A stretch of 64,000 bases of DNA. It comes from an uncultured Prevotellaceae bacterium. GTDB lineage: Bacteria > Bacteroidota > Bacteroidia > Bacteroidales > Bacteroidaceae. The translations under genes and the position numbers were made by a program. Every line of letters begins with the position of its first letter. The stretch's first letter is position 1. Under the pieces are notes generated by a model that saw nothing but the letters and a program-made list of their open reading frames with translations, was not told the origin of the DNA and ran no database searches. The stretch lies in the NCBI GenBank assembly GCA_900318815.1, contig ONMA01000008.1, positions 62,001-126,000 of the forward strand, in the 5' to 3' direction. Shown in pieces: positions 17,544-25,824 of this stretch.

Positions 17544-17604
17544 AAAAGCCCTGAAAGGGCGACAGAATACTGTCGCAAAATAGTCTGTCGCTCTTTCAGG
17601 GCTT
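17544..17604. terminator. Long stem-loop (AAAGCCCTGAAAG arms), probable terminator
   Basis: AAAGCCCTGAAAG...GCGACAG pairs with CTGTCGC...CTTTCAGGGCTTT. A GCCCTGAAAGGGC type palindrome of this kind is a common repeated intergenic motif in Bacteroidales. It lies 40 bases past the kinase stop. Confidence 0.7.
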
Positions 17605-17688
17605 TGTGGCTGGGCTTGTAGCAGCGCGGTTTCCGTTAAACTTTGTCACTTTTATCACAGGATTATAAGGGATATGAAGATTTTTTCT

Positions 17689-17697
17689 TACCTTTGC
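17689..17697 (+). promoter_or_regulatory. -7 box (TACCTTTGC) for the Rpn-family gene
   Basis: TACCTTTGC lies 26 bases before the ATG at 17724. This excludes the longer in-frame start at 17643, which is upstream of the promoter. Confidence 0.7.
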
Positions 17698-17723
17698 GTC
17701 AAAAAATCAAAAGAGATATAATT

Positions 17724-18620
17724 ATGGCAAAGTACTTGGATCCGAAAGCCGACCTGACTTTCAAGAAGATATTCGGCGAACATCCTGACTTGGTGATGAG
17801 TCTGCTCAATGCCCTGCTCCCGTTAGAGAAGGGCAAGGAAATCTGCGACATCCACTACCTCTCGCCAGAGCGTGTGCCACGCACCGAGGAGGGCAAGGAC
17901 AGCATCGTCGACGTCTATTGCGAGACCAACGACAAACGGCAGTTCATCGTCGAAATGCAAATGTACTGGTCCACCAACTTCATGCAGCGCGTGCTTTTCA
18001 ACTCGTCGAAGGTCTATGTGAGCCAGTTGAAGCAGGGTGCCTCCTATGATAACCTACAGCCCGTCTATTCGCTTAATCTCATAGACGACATCTTTGAGCC
18101 GAATATGGAGGAATTCTACCACTACTATCGCTTGGTACATGACAAGGACACAAAGAAGGTGATAGACGGCTTTCACCTTGTGTTTGTCGAACTGAAGAAA
18201 TTTAACCCCAAGACGATGGCCGAGAAAAAGGAGGGGCACCGTGATATTAATAATTTCATGGGGAGGCGCCTGCAAGTCCTTTGGCTCCGCTTCCTCACCG
18301 AGATTAACGCATATACTGAGGAAGTGCCGCAGGAACTGCTCGACAACCCCGAAATCAGCAAGGCCATCAGCCTCGTTGAGGAATCTGCTTACAATCGCGA
18401 ACAACTTTTGGGCTACGATATGTTCTGGGATAGAGTAAGTCGCGACAGGACTTTAGCCAACGACCTGAAGAGGACAAAAGAACAACTCGCTCAGGTGGAA
18501 GCACAGGCAAAGCAGAAATTACTACAGACTGCCAGAAATCTCAAGGCCATGAACGTGATGACCACAGAGCAGATTGCCGAGGCAACCGGCCTCACCGCCG
18601 AGGAGATCGACACACTATAA
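17724..18620 (+). CDS. Rpn/PD-(D/E)XK nuclease-family protein
   Basis: 298 residues from the ATG after the promoter. DPKADLTFKKIFGEHPDLVM, then DSIVDVYCETNDKRQFIVEMQ shows the PD-(D/E)XK core (Asp in IVDVYC, Glu-x-Gln in VEMQ) of the PDDEXK_2 transposase-like and RpnA-E recombination-promoting nucleases. The C-terminus is a coiled coil (RTKEQLAQVEAQAKQKLLQT) and a helix-turn-helix-like end (MTTEQIAEATGLTAEEIDTL). Such genes are abundant and multi-copy in Prevotella genomes. A terminator follows. Confidence 0.88.
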   Translation: MAKYLDPKADLTFKKIFGEHPDLVMSLLNALLPLEKGKEICDIHYLSPERVPRTEEGKDSIVDVYCETNDKRQFIVEMQMYWSTNFMQRVLFNSSKVYVSQLKQGASYDNLQPVYSLNLIDDIFEPNMEEFYHYYRLVHDKDTKKVIDGFHLVFVELKKFNPKTMAEKKEGHRDINNFMGRRLQVLWLRFLTEINAYTEEVPQELLDNPEISKAISLVEESAYNREQLLGYDMFWDRVSRDRTLANDLKRTKEQLAQVEAQAKQKLLQTARNLKAMNVMTTEQIAEATGLTAEEIDTL

Positions 18621-18643
18621 TGTAATAAGTTACTAATAAAGTG

Positions 18644-18675
18644 TCCGCAATCTCCCAGCAAGGAGATTGCGGACG
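18644..18675 (+). terminator. Terminator after the Rpn-family gene
   Basis: GTCCGCAATCTCC pairs with GGAGATTGCGGAC across a six-base loop, a perfect 13-base stem. The following bases are only moderately T-rich. Confidence 0.7.
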
Positions 18676-18687
18676 CGCTCTTTCATC

Positions 18688-18727
18688 AAAACCGTTCATC
18701 CGTCAATCCGTCTTTTCGTTCATCCGT
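18688..18727. repeat. Isolated copies of the CATCCGTC motif
   Basis: CCGTTCATCCGTCAATCCGTC and, further on, CGTTCATCCGTC resemble the 28-30 nt unit of the large arrays at 52.0 and 54.4 kb. This suggests the unit is dispersed in the genome as short pieces as well as arrays. Confidence 0.5.
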
Positions 18728-18728
18728 C

Positions 18729-19004
18729 TCATTTTGAGCAAATGGCGCATTTGCTGTCAGCAATCAGTTGCTTTGCTTCCGGCAAGCGCGTCACCTTCTT
18801 TCTTGATGCAATTTCCTTCCAACTGCGGTCGGGATACTGAAATTCCGCGCCGCTGATATGTGCGCCAAGAACGGGGAAAAGCATCGGAACGAGGGGGTCA
18901 TGCACGTCATTTGAGGCCTGTGAGAGAACCAATTTGATGCATTCTGTGCCCTTTCCGAGGGTTGGCATCTCGGGATCTATATTTGTTGTGATGTCGTATT
19001 TCAT
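18729..19004 (-). pseudogene. Truncated DUF3987-like ORF
   Basis: 91 residues: HDPLVPMLFPVLGAHISGAE and FQYPDRSWKEIA resemble the segment before the P-loop of DUF3987/VirE-associated proteins found in Bacteroidales mobile elements. The P-loop and helicase-like part are missing and the frame ends in CAICSK. It is thus probably a truncated copy, though a small stand-alone gene cannot be excluded. A large GTGACA inverted repeat lies just upstream. Confidence 0.4.
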
Positions 19005-19042
19005 TGATTATTAGCTTTTTAGATGACTTTGTCATTGGCCGA

Positions 19043-19191
19043 GCGTGACAGTGACAGTTGTGACAGTTGTTTTTTGAGGGGTATCATTCCCTGTATATTA
19101 TATATAACTATTTATATATCAATAAGTTATAAAGAATTATAAGCTATATTATACCCTCTTTTTTTAATTGTCACAACTGTCACTGTCACGC
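19043..19191. repeat. Inverted repeat with GTGACAGT units around an AT-rich core
   Basis: GCGTGACAGTGACAGTTGTGAC at the left is repeated exactly in reverse complement at the right end. The inner flanks (TTTTTTGAGGGGTAT and ATACCCTC plus T-run) are also related. The core of about 60 bases is almost wholly A/T. This could be an operator-promoter or an origin-like site of a mobile element. The GTGACA motif recurs at 968-1050. Confidence 0.65.
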
Positions 19192-19213
19192 ATCAGCCCT
19201 ACGTTCTCACTCA

Positions 19214-19498
19214 TCACTCTTCCTCTACCAAGCCCTCCAGTGCCCACATGTACTCGCCCTCGAAGATGTGCGGGTTGCGCTTCACCGTCTTTCGGCTGGC
19301 GGTCTCCACGAAGGTCAGCGTCTCGTTGTACTTGAACTCCTCGCACGTCACATCGCGCCTGAGCACGCCCTGGTAGTTCTTTCCGTCCTGCATGCGAGCA
19401 TCGCTACGGAGGAAGGTCTTCACGTCCATGCACAGTTCCGTGTTCTTGTTCCAGCCCTGCTGTTCAGAACACTCGGTAATAATGATTGTCTGTTTCAT
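19214..19498 (-). CDS. Small hypothetical protein
   Basis: About 94 residues from the ATG at 19498 (a longer reading from 19564 is possible). The protein starts KQTIIITECSEQQGWNKNTE and is otherwise beta-rich and charged; I recognise no family. It lies upstream of the GTGACA inverted repeat and the DUF3987-like remnant on the same strand, in a region of orphan ORFs. The reading frame has no clear partner on the other strand. Confidence 0.5.
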   Translation of the reverse strand: MKQTIIITECSEQQGWNKNTELCMDVKTFLRSDARMQDGKNYQGVLRRDVTCEEFKYNETLTFVETASRKTVKRNPHIFEGEYMWALEGLVEEE

Positions 19499-19701
19499 TT
19501 TTTTCTGTTTTTTTGTTAAGCCTGAGTCTTTTTCGGGAGGAGCGAAGTAGTTAGTTGTAGACAATTTAAACCTGGTACTCTTCCCTCACTCTAAGCCTAC
19601 AAAACTCAGAAATTTAACATTACGTTAACTAAGTGAAATCGTCTTTGGGGTTTATTGAGCCCGCCGACTTCTGATTTCACCGGCAAAAGTAAGCACAAAA
19701 A

Positions 19702-19738
19702 AGGTGTTGCCACCAGTGGTAACCACCGGTGGCAACAC
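19702..19738. terminator. Perfect GGTGTTGCCACC hairpin
   Basis: GGTGTTGCCACC pairs with GGTGGCAACACC, and a second palindrome (GTGGTAACCAC) sits in the loop. It lies past the stop of the 133-residue minus-strand ORF. The minus-strand transcript ends in a short T-run after it, so it may serve as a terminator. Confidence 0.6.
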
Positions 19739-19756
19739 CCAATATTTAACAATGTT

Positions 19757-20158
19757 TTAGAAATCCAGCCTGTAATCGGCCTCCAAATCCTTCAGCAGGG
19801 CGTTCACCTGCTTCACCTCGTCGCTGTGCGTCCGCTCGTTCAGTCGTATGCCATCGCTCACCGTGTTGAGCAGCGCCTTGTAGTCGCAGCCCATCAGTAT
19901 GGCCGCCAAGCGGCACACCTTCGTGCGGTCGCGGGTATCGAGACCCATACCGCAACGCTTCATCAGCTCCAGCAGTACCTTCGCCCTCACTTTCACCGTC
20001 ACGGCTTTCTGCGCGCCGTCGCCCGCGTCGCCACCGCCCTTGCAATCCTTCTGGTAACACACTTCACCCTCATTTACCCCAATAATCTGGCGCACGCCGT
20101 TCAGGTCAGCGCCAGCAAACATGCCCTGCAACAGAGCCATCTTCTCTTCCTGTGTCAT
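19757..20158 (-). CDS. Hypothetical protein with an IIGVNEGEV motif
   Basis: 133 residues, mostly helical. The segment QIIGVNEGEVCYQK (about 23-36) is closely similar to QVIGLNEGDVVRNK near the C-terminus of the neighbouring 142-residue protein. The C-terminal half (KVRAKVLLELMKRCGMG, then TKVCRLAAILMGCDYKAL) is predicted helical. It starts six bases after the upstream gene, so the two form an operon. I do not recognise the family. Confidence 0.6.
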   Translation of the reverse strand: MTQEEKMALLQGMFAGADLNGVRQIIGVNEGEVCYQKDCKGGGDAGDGAQKAVTVKVRAKVLLELMKRCGMGLDTRDRTKVCRLAAILMGCDYKALLNTVSDGIRLNERTHSDEVKQVNALLKDLEADYRLDF

Positions 20159-20164
20159 AGTCTC

Positions 20165-20593
20165 TCAGTTTCCTGTTTTCTTGTTTCTCACCACGTCGCC
20201 CTCGTTCAGCCCTATCACCTGGTCGGCCTTCCATTGCTGTTGCGACCCCGTCAGGTTGCCACCGATGATAATGGTAGCATTGCCCCCGGCGGCACGCGCT
20301 GCCTCCTGTATCACCAATTGCTGCTGCAGGGTATCCCGCTCCTGGCGCTGCCTTGCCTCCTCCTGCTTTCTCTTTTCTTCCTCCTGTTCTCTTATATAGT
20401 CGTCGAGAAGTAATCGCATCGCCCGCGCCACCGGTGGCCACCATTCGTTTTCGGAATAGGTGTCGTTCAGCTCCCGCCGCCGCTGCTGTGCCTTCTCCAG
20501 CCCCTCTTGTTTGAGGATGCTGGCAAGGCTCTCCAGAGTGGTTTTCTTCATTTCCTCTGCCATTAGCTCTGTCAAGGATGCTTTCTTCGCCAT
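20165..20593 (-). CDS. Hypothetical coiled-coil protein with a VIGLNEGDV motif
   Basis: 142 residues. A long charged helix or coiled coil (residues about 65-100; EEEKRKQEEARQRQERD) is followed by a beta-like GGNATIIIGGNLTGSQ and the motif QVIGLNEGDVVRNK at the end. The motif is shared with the next protein, suggesting a common short binding element. It overlaps the long reading frame of the beta-clamp-like ORF upstream. Confidence 0.6.
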   Translation of the reverse strand: MAKKASLTELMAEEMKKTTLESLASILKQEGLEKAQQRRRELNDTYSENEWWPPVARAMRLLLDDYIREQEEEKRKQEEARQRQERDTLQQQLVIQEAARAAGGNATIIIGGNLTGSQQQWKADQVIGLNEGDVVRNKKTGN

Positions 20594-20894
20594 AATGACT
20601 GTGTTGCTGAAGTGTTACGGATACGGGTATAAATACGATTGATGAACTGTTCTTTTTTCTTTTCTTTTCTTTGATAATCTCTCTCTTGATAATTCTATCT
20701 ACTTCATACTTCTGACGGCTTACTGGAATTCTGCCGATACGCTCCAAGATGACTTGGAAAACACTGGAGTCAGCATCCACATTGGCACTTTCGAACGCCT
20801 TATAGATAGCATTCAGATTAATCCCACTGTTGACGACCTTTGACAGAGCCGCCAACTTACAGGAGAGTGCCGTAGTTGATACTATAAATCTCAT
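20594..20894 (-). pseudogene. Beta-clamp (DnaN) N-terminus-like fragment
   Basis: From the ATG at 20894 the frame reads MRFIVSTTALSCKLAALSK and VVNSGIN, close to the start of Bacteroidetes DNA polymerase III beta subunits (MKFIVSSTTL...). After about 95 residues the frame runs on into the next gene's sequence in a different frame and looks non-coding. A TAACTTTGT -7 box (20940-20948) lies 46 bases upstream. So it is either a truncated clamp or a small protein sharing that fold start. The right boundary given is where the overlapping gene begins. Confidence 0.35.
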
Positions 20895-20939
20895 AGTGAT
20901 AAAAAATTTATATTCGACCCGCATCAGAGCGAAACGCCG

Positions 20940-20948
20940 ACAAAGTTA
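20940..20948 (-). promoter_or_regulatory. -7 box (TAACTTTGT) for the clamp-like fragment and the two small ORFs
   Basis: Reads TAACTTTGT on the minus strand, 46 bases before the ATG at 20894. Confidence 0.45.
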
Positions 20949-20979
20949 CTAAATATAATTGGCAATTATGTGTTTTTAT

Positions 20980-21147
20980 TTAAAAAATTTTCAACTTTAC
21001 AACTATTTTGGAATTTCGCAGTTTCAACTCTATGACCATTGCCACTTGTTGGAAGGTTTCTTCGCGCGTAGCCCAAGACGATGGACGCCCCAATGAGAGG
21101 CGAGCCTCCCTTGCAGAGTCCTGCATGCTCTGGTAGAGTAAATCCAT
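20980..21147 (-). CDS. Possible small protein downstream of the restriction gene
   Basis: A 55-codon ORF (begins MDLLYQSMQDSAREARLSLG) in the gap after the type IIG gene. It has no recognised family. It could be a small regulator or simply chance coding; only its position in a 280-base gap speaks for it. Confidence 0.25.
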   Translation of the reverse strand: MDLLYQSMQDSAREARLSLGRPSSWATREETFQQVAMVIELKLRNSKIVVKLKIF

Positions 21148-21209
21148 TAAAATCTATTCTTCCATACCGTATGTCGTTTGAAGTCTATTTAATAGATCTA
21201 AAGGAGTCG

Positions 21210-24200
21210 TCATACAGTTTCTAATACGACTCTGATGTCATCTTCGTCCAAACCTATATACTGATAGAAGAGGTGATTGATTTTGTCTAATACCGTTTCA
21301 TCTGAAGTTTCTCCATACTTCTGATACAGATCCACAACCTCTTTTTCTTGTGCCTCAGTCAATTGAGGTATGGGTATCCTCTCCACTGTATATTTTAGCC
21401 AGCGCATAGTACCGGTTCCAGAAGTAGTACATCTTTTAGAGAATATGTACTCACAGACCGAAGAGTTCAAGTAGCACAACAAATACTCCAAATGCTTGCC
21501 TGTGAAGAAGAAAACGGTGTTGAGACAATAATAGCGCCCTTCTTTGTCGTAGGCAAACTTGGATTTATCAGACAACTCTCCCCACATAATCTTGGGCTTT
21601 TCGAACTCACGCAGATAAGCACAATTACGCAGATTGTAGGGTGTGTCGCCTTGATCTTCTCTCTTCACCAGTTTAAAGTATATCTTTTCATTATCCAGTC
21701 GTTTCTTGACAGCAGGATATAAGTTGATATCAACCTTTGGTAATCCTTCTTCTCCTTTCTCCTTATCTTTTTTCAAGCCATTATGGATGTTGAGCAACCA
21801 CACATGATTGCTGATGGTGAATTTCCTCAAATCCTCTCCCCTCACCATGTCAACAATGAGTTCACTTGACTTCGGGTCTTCAGAAGTTAATCGCCCGAGT
21901 TCTTCCTCGTCCTTGATACTGAAAGCCTCGTTAAGACCTGTGGTAAAACCCCGATAAATCTGGTATCCCATTGAGGATAACGTTTCAGGCGCGCTGTCAG
22001 CATCCTTCTTGCAGGCTTGGTTCACTTTTGACAGGACAGCCTTGTCTGCATCGGAAAGAACCACCCAGGGATTCTTTGCATCATAGTTGTTCTCTACAAG
22101 TTTGTCTGAGATATATCCGCTAAGATTCAGTTTCTTGTTATACTCGTTAATCTCACATGCCATTGTCTTATGGTTGTTCTCTGACTTGCGAGCCATAAGG
22201 ATGTTAGTGGCAACAGTGACGTTGTCAAACAATTGTGCATCCTTAAAATCTATAAGGAGCATGGGGTCAGAGCAGTTTGCCATGTATTCACGCGCTCCAC
22301 CACCAGAGTCTGAACGCAGCCACGTATTGCTAGTAATGTACATTAGCAGGCCATTAGGCTTGAGTAACTCTATCCCATATTCATAGAACAACATACAGAT
22401 GTCGCCGTTGCTCTCGAAGGATTTATATCCACTTTTGGCAAGCACCTTCTTGTTAACTTCTGATAATTTCGAAATAGAGATGTAAGGCGGATTGCCTACA
22501 ATACAATCAAAACCGACGTAACGTCCAGCATCATCAAGAACTTCCGGAAACGCAAAACGCCATTCAAGAGCTCGTTTGAACATCTCTTCGCGCTCCTTAA
22601 TCTGACATTCGTATTTCTCTATTCTCTGGTTCAGCTTGTCTATTTTTGCATGGAGTTTCTCATTCTTCTCATCATCTTCACAAACAAGAGCGTCACCATA
22701 CAAAGAACTCGTCAACTCATTCCATTCTGCCTGGGCTTTGTTACGTTTCCAGTATAGTTCATCGTCGCTTTTGATGATAGTAAGAATGTTCTGCTTCAAC
22801 TCGTCAAGCTTTGCCTCTTTCTCCTTGCGTATCTGCTTATCGTGAATGTTTTTGTAGTCGGCAACGAGTTGCTTGTATTCATGAATGCTCATTCTGGCGC
22901 GTGCCATCTCCCAACGCAAATCATCAGACAGACTTTTCCGATGTACCATACTGTCGCCACACTTGATGTTAATGTCTATATTGGGAAGCGTTACCAAATA
23001 ATTATTCTCGTCGTAATATGAATTTTTAAGGAGTTCAATCCAAAGGCGTAACTGACAGATATTGACAGAATTGGGATTGATGTCCACACCAAAGAGACAG
23101 TTTTCGATGATGTCACGTTTCTCGCGGAACAACACCTTCTGAAGCCTTAAAGTGCCGGTATTGCGTTTATAGGCAAAGCGATGTCCCTCTTCATCGTGTA
23201 TTACAAGTTCATCATCAATAATTCTTATGGTGTAATCCTTCACGGGCAGTCCATCATCGTCAAGCAGAATACCCAAGCGATATTTTATTTCAATAAGCTG
23301 GTTCAAAGCCGAAACAAGGAAATGTCCGCTTCCAACAGCAGGGTCGCATACGCGGATAGTATTCATGATTTGGTTGGCCTGCTGACGATTCTCTCTATTG
23401 ATGAGTTCCTTCAATTCAATCATTGTTGAGCAGTCCCATCCTTGTTCCTGAAATTTCTCTACCACAGTGCGTTCAAGGGTCTGTTGACAGATGAACTGGG
23501 TGATGGTTGACGGAGTGAACACAGCGCCGTCCTTATAGCCATTGATTTTCTCGAATATTTTTCCAAGCACCGAGGCATTGATGAGTTCCTTCTCCTCGCG
23601 GGCAAAACTCAGCATCTCCTTTGAGTCGGCCCCGAAATCATAGTTGTTTAAAAAGTCGACGATATATTTAATGTTGTCTACTTCAGGGCTCTTCTTGGCA
23701 TCGTCTTTCAGTACCGTCTTTTCGAAGTACTTCATCTTGTCCACCTTCAGGCTTGAGATACGGAAGAAATCAGCTTCAATATCGGATAGCTCAAACAGGC
23801 GACTATTCAGATAAGGTACGACTTGGAAAGACTCTTTTATAGTGTGTCGGTCGTCTTCTTTCAGCGCAAGCACCTGAAAGAAGAGCTCATTAAGGTCATT
23901 GTAGTCCTTAATACTGGCATTGGTAAAAAACCTGTATTTGCTTTCATTACCATTGAAGCTCAGAAGCTGCGACTCTACAAGTTTGATGAAAAGCATGCGG
24001 TTTACCCACATTAAAACCAATTCCAGTGCCAAGTCTAACTGGGATTCCTCGTCAAGACAGGTAAACTTAGGGAAGTCCGATAGTTGGTGAAGTGTGTTCT
24101 CTAACAGCGAGGCTGGTTCACGCTTATCTTCACGCCGTGTGATAACTGGTCTACCGTTCCTTTTCTTCTCCTCCAAGCCAATAATGTAGAGCAACTCGTT

Positions 24201-24935
24201 GTAGAAACGTTCATTCAAAGCATACTTGTCATTATAGGATTGCTTCAGCAAGAAATAGGGACTCAGCATTTTACAAATGCTCCTAATGTTCTTAGAATGT
24301 TCGGCATTGTCAAGCGAGAAACCCGTATAGACCAGTTTGTCGAGAACTTTCTCCACGGCAGGTTTTACCTCCTCCTTATAGAACTTATCGGCCTTCGACT
24401 TCCACAGAGACGGTGCTTTTACAGCTTCATATTTCTTGATTAGTTCGTTGGTGGCTATAAGTTCGCGAATCATCAGGGCCTCAAAGACATACCAGTCGTA
24501 ACCATTTGTTATGATGAGATATTTCACCTCATAATTGCCTCTACAGAGTTCGTCAATGTAGTAAGTAATAACTTCATGAAGTGCTTTTCTGTTAAGATGT
24601 TCATCATTAATCATCTCAACATTATCTTTTCTGGGGTTCTTGCACTCTATCAGCACCTGTACCGCAGATTCCTCACTGCGCTCGGCAAATATGCACAGGT
24701 CGGTATTGTTCTCGTCTTTTTTGCCTACATAGTGTTCACCCTTATAAAACGCATCAAGAAGAAAATCACGCACATGCTGCTCATGCACCTTTTCTGAAAA
24801 GTTCGTTATCTGGTTCCTGGGCTTGATATGAGCCTGCAAGGCTCTTATAAACCTCTCGTTTTCTTCATTTTTCAGCGTCACCGTATTCAGGTGTACACGC
24901 TTCAATGCATCTTGTATGGATAGCCTTGTGCTCAT
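21210..24935 (-). CDS. Type IIG restriction-modification enzyme (Eco57I-like)
   Basis: 1241 residues in a single chain. The N-terminal nuclease domain shows a PD-(D/E)XK pattern (Asp79, Glu97-Cys-Lys99 in VLIECKNP). A gamma-type adenine N6-methyltransferase follows: SAM motif CDPAVGSGHFLVSALNQL at about 530, and catalytic IVGNPPYISI at about 830. The C-terminal third is a TaqI-like target recognition domain (RGFTTGLNEAFSIKDEEEL, then YCLNTVFFFTGKHLEYLL). A coiled-coil insert lies around 660-760. Such enzymes cut near their site and methylate one strand, with no separate methylase, as here. Its AT-rich composition differs from the flanking housekeeping genes. Confidence 0.93.
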   Translation of the reverse strand: MSTRLSIQDALKRVHLNTVTLKNEENERFIRALQAHIKPRNQITNFSEKVHEQHVRDFLLDAFYKGEHYVGKKDENNTDLCIFAERSEESAVQVLIECKNPRKDNVEMINDEHLNRKALHEVITYYIDELCRGNYEVKYLIITNGYDWYVFEALMIRELIATNELIKKYEAVKAPSLWKSKADKFYKEEVKPAVEKVLDKLVYTGFSLDNAEHSKNIRSICKMLSPYFLLKQSYNDKYALNERFYNELLYIIGLEEKKRNGRPVITRREDKREPASLLENTLHQLSDFPKFTCLDEESQLDLALELVLMWVNRMLFIKLVESQLLSFNGNESKYRFFTNASIKDYNDLNELFFQVLALKEDDRHTIKESFQVVPYLNSRLFELSDIEADFFRISSLKVDKMKYFEKTVLKDDAKKSPEVDNIKYIVDFLNNYDFGADSKEMLSFAREEKELINASVLGKIFEKINGYKDGAVFTPSTITQFICQQTLERTVVEKFQEQGWDCSTMIELKELINRENRQQANQIMNTIRVCDPAVGSGHFLVSALNQLIEIKYRLGILLDDDGLPVKDYTIRIIDDELVIHDEEGHRFAYKRNTGTLRLQKVLFREKRDIIENCLFGVDINPNSVNICQLRLWIELLKNSYYDENNYLVTLPNIDINIKCGDSMVHRKSLSDDLRWEMARARMSIHEYKQLVADYKNIHDKQIRKEKEAKLDELKQNILTIIKSDDELYWKRNKAQAEWNELTSSLYGDALVCEDDEKNEKLHAKIDKLNQRIEKYECQIKEREEMFKRALEWRFAFPEVLDDAGRYVGFDCIVGNPPYISISKLSEVNKKVLAKSGYKSFESNGDICMLFYEYGIELLKPNGLLMYITSNTWLRSDSGGGAREYMANCSDPMLLIDFKDAQLFDNVTVATNILMARKSENNHKTMACEINEYNKKLNLSGYISDKLVENNYDAKNPWVVLSDADKAVLSKVNQACKKDADSAPETLSSMGYQIYRGFTTGLNEAFSIKDEEELGRLTSEDPKSSELIVDMVRGEDLRKFTISNHVWLLNIHNGLKKDKEKGEEGLPKVDINLYPAVKKRLDNEKIYFKLVKREDQGDTPYNLRNCAYLREFEKPKIMWGELSDKSKFAYDKEGRYYCLNTVFFFTGKHLEYLLCYLNSSVCEYIFSKRCTTSGTGTMRWLKYTVERIPIPQLTEAQEKEVVDLYQKYGETSDETVLDKINHLFYQYIGLDEDDIRVVLETV

Positions 24936-24953
24936 TTATAATCTCATTTGGTT

Positions 24954-24962
24954 GCAAAATTA
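24954..24962 (-). promoter_or_regulatory. -7 box (TAATTTTGC) for the type IIG gene
   Basis: TAATTTTGC on the minus strand, 19 bases before the start codon. Confidence 0.65.
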
Positions 24963-25044
24963 CAAAAAAGTTATCGAATAACCAAATATAATATCATTTT
25001 TATACCCCTGCATTATAGCTTTATCGATACTGCCCATTTTATAG

Positions 25045-25069
25045 AGAGCCGTCGTTCAGCGACAGCTCT
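25045..25069 (-). terminator. Hairpin after the toxin gene
   Basis: AGAGCCGTCG and CGACAGCTCT flank a short loop with one mismatch. It is about 90 bases beyond the toxin stop on the minus strand and before the type IIG promoter. Confidence 0.4.
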
Positions 25070-25155
25070 TTATTTTTGTCTGTACTTCAGCATGAAGTTC
25101 CTGATGTCGACTGGCTAAGGGTAATTGGCTGGGCAGCCTCCTTGGCGGCTTTCAT

Positions 25156-25482
25156 TCAGACAAAATAGCCCATCCGCTTCAACATGGTCTCTTCCGACAA
25201 CCATGTATTCTTGACATATTCTATGTAGATTATATCGTCAACAATCGAGTAGAATATCTTGATTCGTGGTATGACCTTATAACCTCGAAGCTCAAAGCCA
25301 ACTTTTTCAGAAATAGGATCTATGGCAGCAGCATACGGTGACTGCGCAATGCTGCGTACAGCATCACTTACCTGTTTGCGCATTTTGTCGTTCTGTCTTT
25401 CTCCATGCTCTTCGAGGGTGTATTCCAACACTTCAGCAAGACTCAGCAACGCAGGTTCCGACCATCTTGTCTCTAAACTCAT
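25156..25482 (-). CDS. Type II toxin, RelE/ParE family
   Basis: 108 residues. WSEPALLSLAEVLEYTLEEH at the start, then GYKVIPRIKIFYSIVDDIIY and a basic and hydrophobic C-terminus fit the RelE/ParE fold (ribosome-dependent mRNA nuclease or gyrase poison). The antitoxin gene overlaps its start by 50 bases. Which target it has cannot be told from the sequence. Confidence 0.88.
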   Translation of the reverse strand: MSLETRWSEPALLSLAEVLEYTLEEHGERQNDKMRKQVSDAVRSIAQSPYAAAIDPISEKVGFELRGYKVIPRIKIFYSIVDDIIYIEYVKNTWLSEETMLKRMGYFV

Positions 25483-25600
25483 ACAGTCTCTGATCTAAAA
25501 AACGCTCGGCTTCCTCCTGCGAATAGCTCTTACCAGCCAACACATTGCGATGGCTTATTTTCAGAATCTTCACCAGTAAGTCTTCTTCGTTGTTTGTCAT
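25433..25600 (-). CDS. Antitoxin partner of the RelE/ParE toxin
   Basis: 55 residues: MTNNEEDLLVKILKISHRNV then LAGKSYSQEEAERFLDQRLY, charged and helical, as in short antitoxins that wrap the toxin. It precedes the toxin and overlaps its first 50 bases in another frame. A TAATTTTGC box lies 21 bases upstream. No DNA-binding domain is obvious. Identification rests on position and character. Confidence 0.65.
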   Translation of the reverse strand: MTNNEEDLLVKILKISHRNVLAGKSYSQEEAERFLDQRLYEFRDKMVGTCVAESC

Positions 25601-25620
25601 ACTTTAAGCATTTTGTTGCT

Positions 25621-25629
25621 GCAAAATTA
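25621..25629 (-). promoter_or_regulatory. -7 box (TAATTTTGC) for the toxin-antitoxin operon
   Basis: TAATTTTGC on the minus strand, 21 bases upstream of the antitoxin ATG. Confidence 0.6.
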
Positions 25630-25798
25630 CGATAAAAGAACGAAGAATCCAAAACTTTTTCACTTTTTTTGTGTCACGATGTCAAAGATAGACTTTTTTT
25701 GCTTATCTTCCAAATTTCTTATCACTTTTTATTGAATTTATTAGAATAAATTAGGATAATTTGTTTCAAAAAGAGTTGCAAAAGTCGCTGGAAAAATG

Positions 25799-25807
25799 TA
25801 CCTTTGC
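25799..25807 (+). promoter_or_regulatory. -7 box (TACCTTTGC) for dpm1
   Basis: TACCTTTGC ends 17 bases before the ATG at 25825. An in-frame TTG inside this box cannot be the start. Confidence 0.65.
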
Positions 25808-25824
25808 CAACAAAAACAGAAGAC

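Noticed and set aside
20106-20593. C-terminal part of the 272-codon reading frame of the clamp-like ORF
   Set aside because: This part is Gly/Arg/Glu-rich and overlaps a better supported gene in another frame, so it is likely a shadow.
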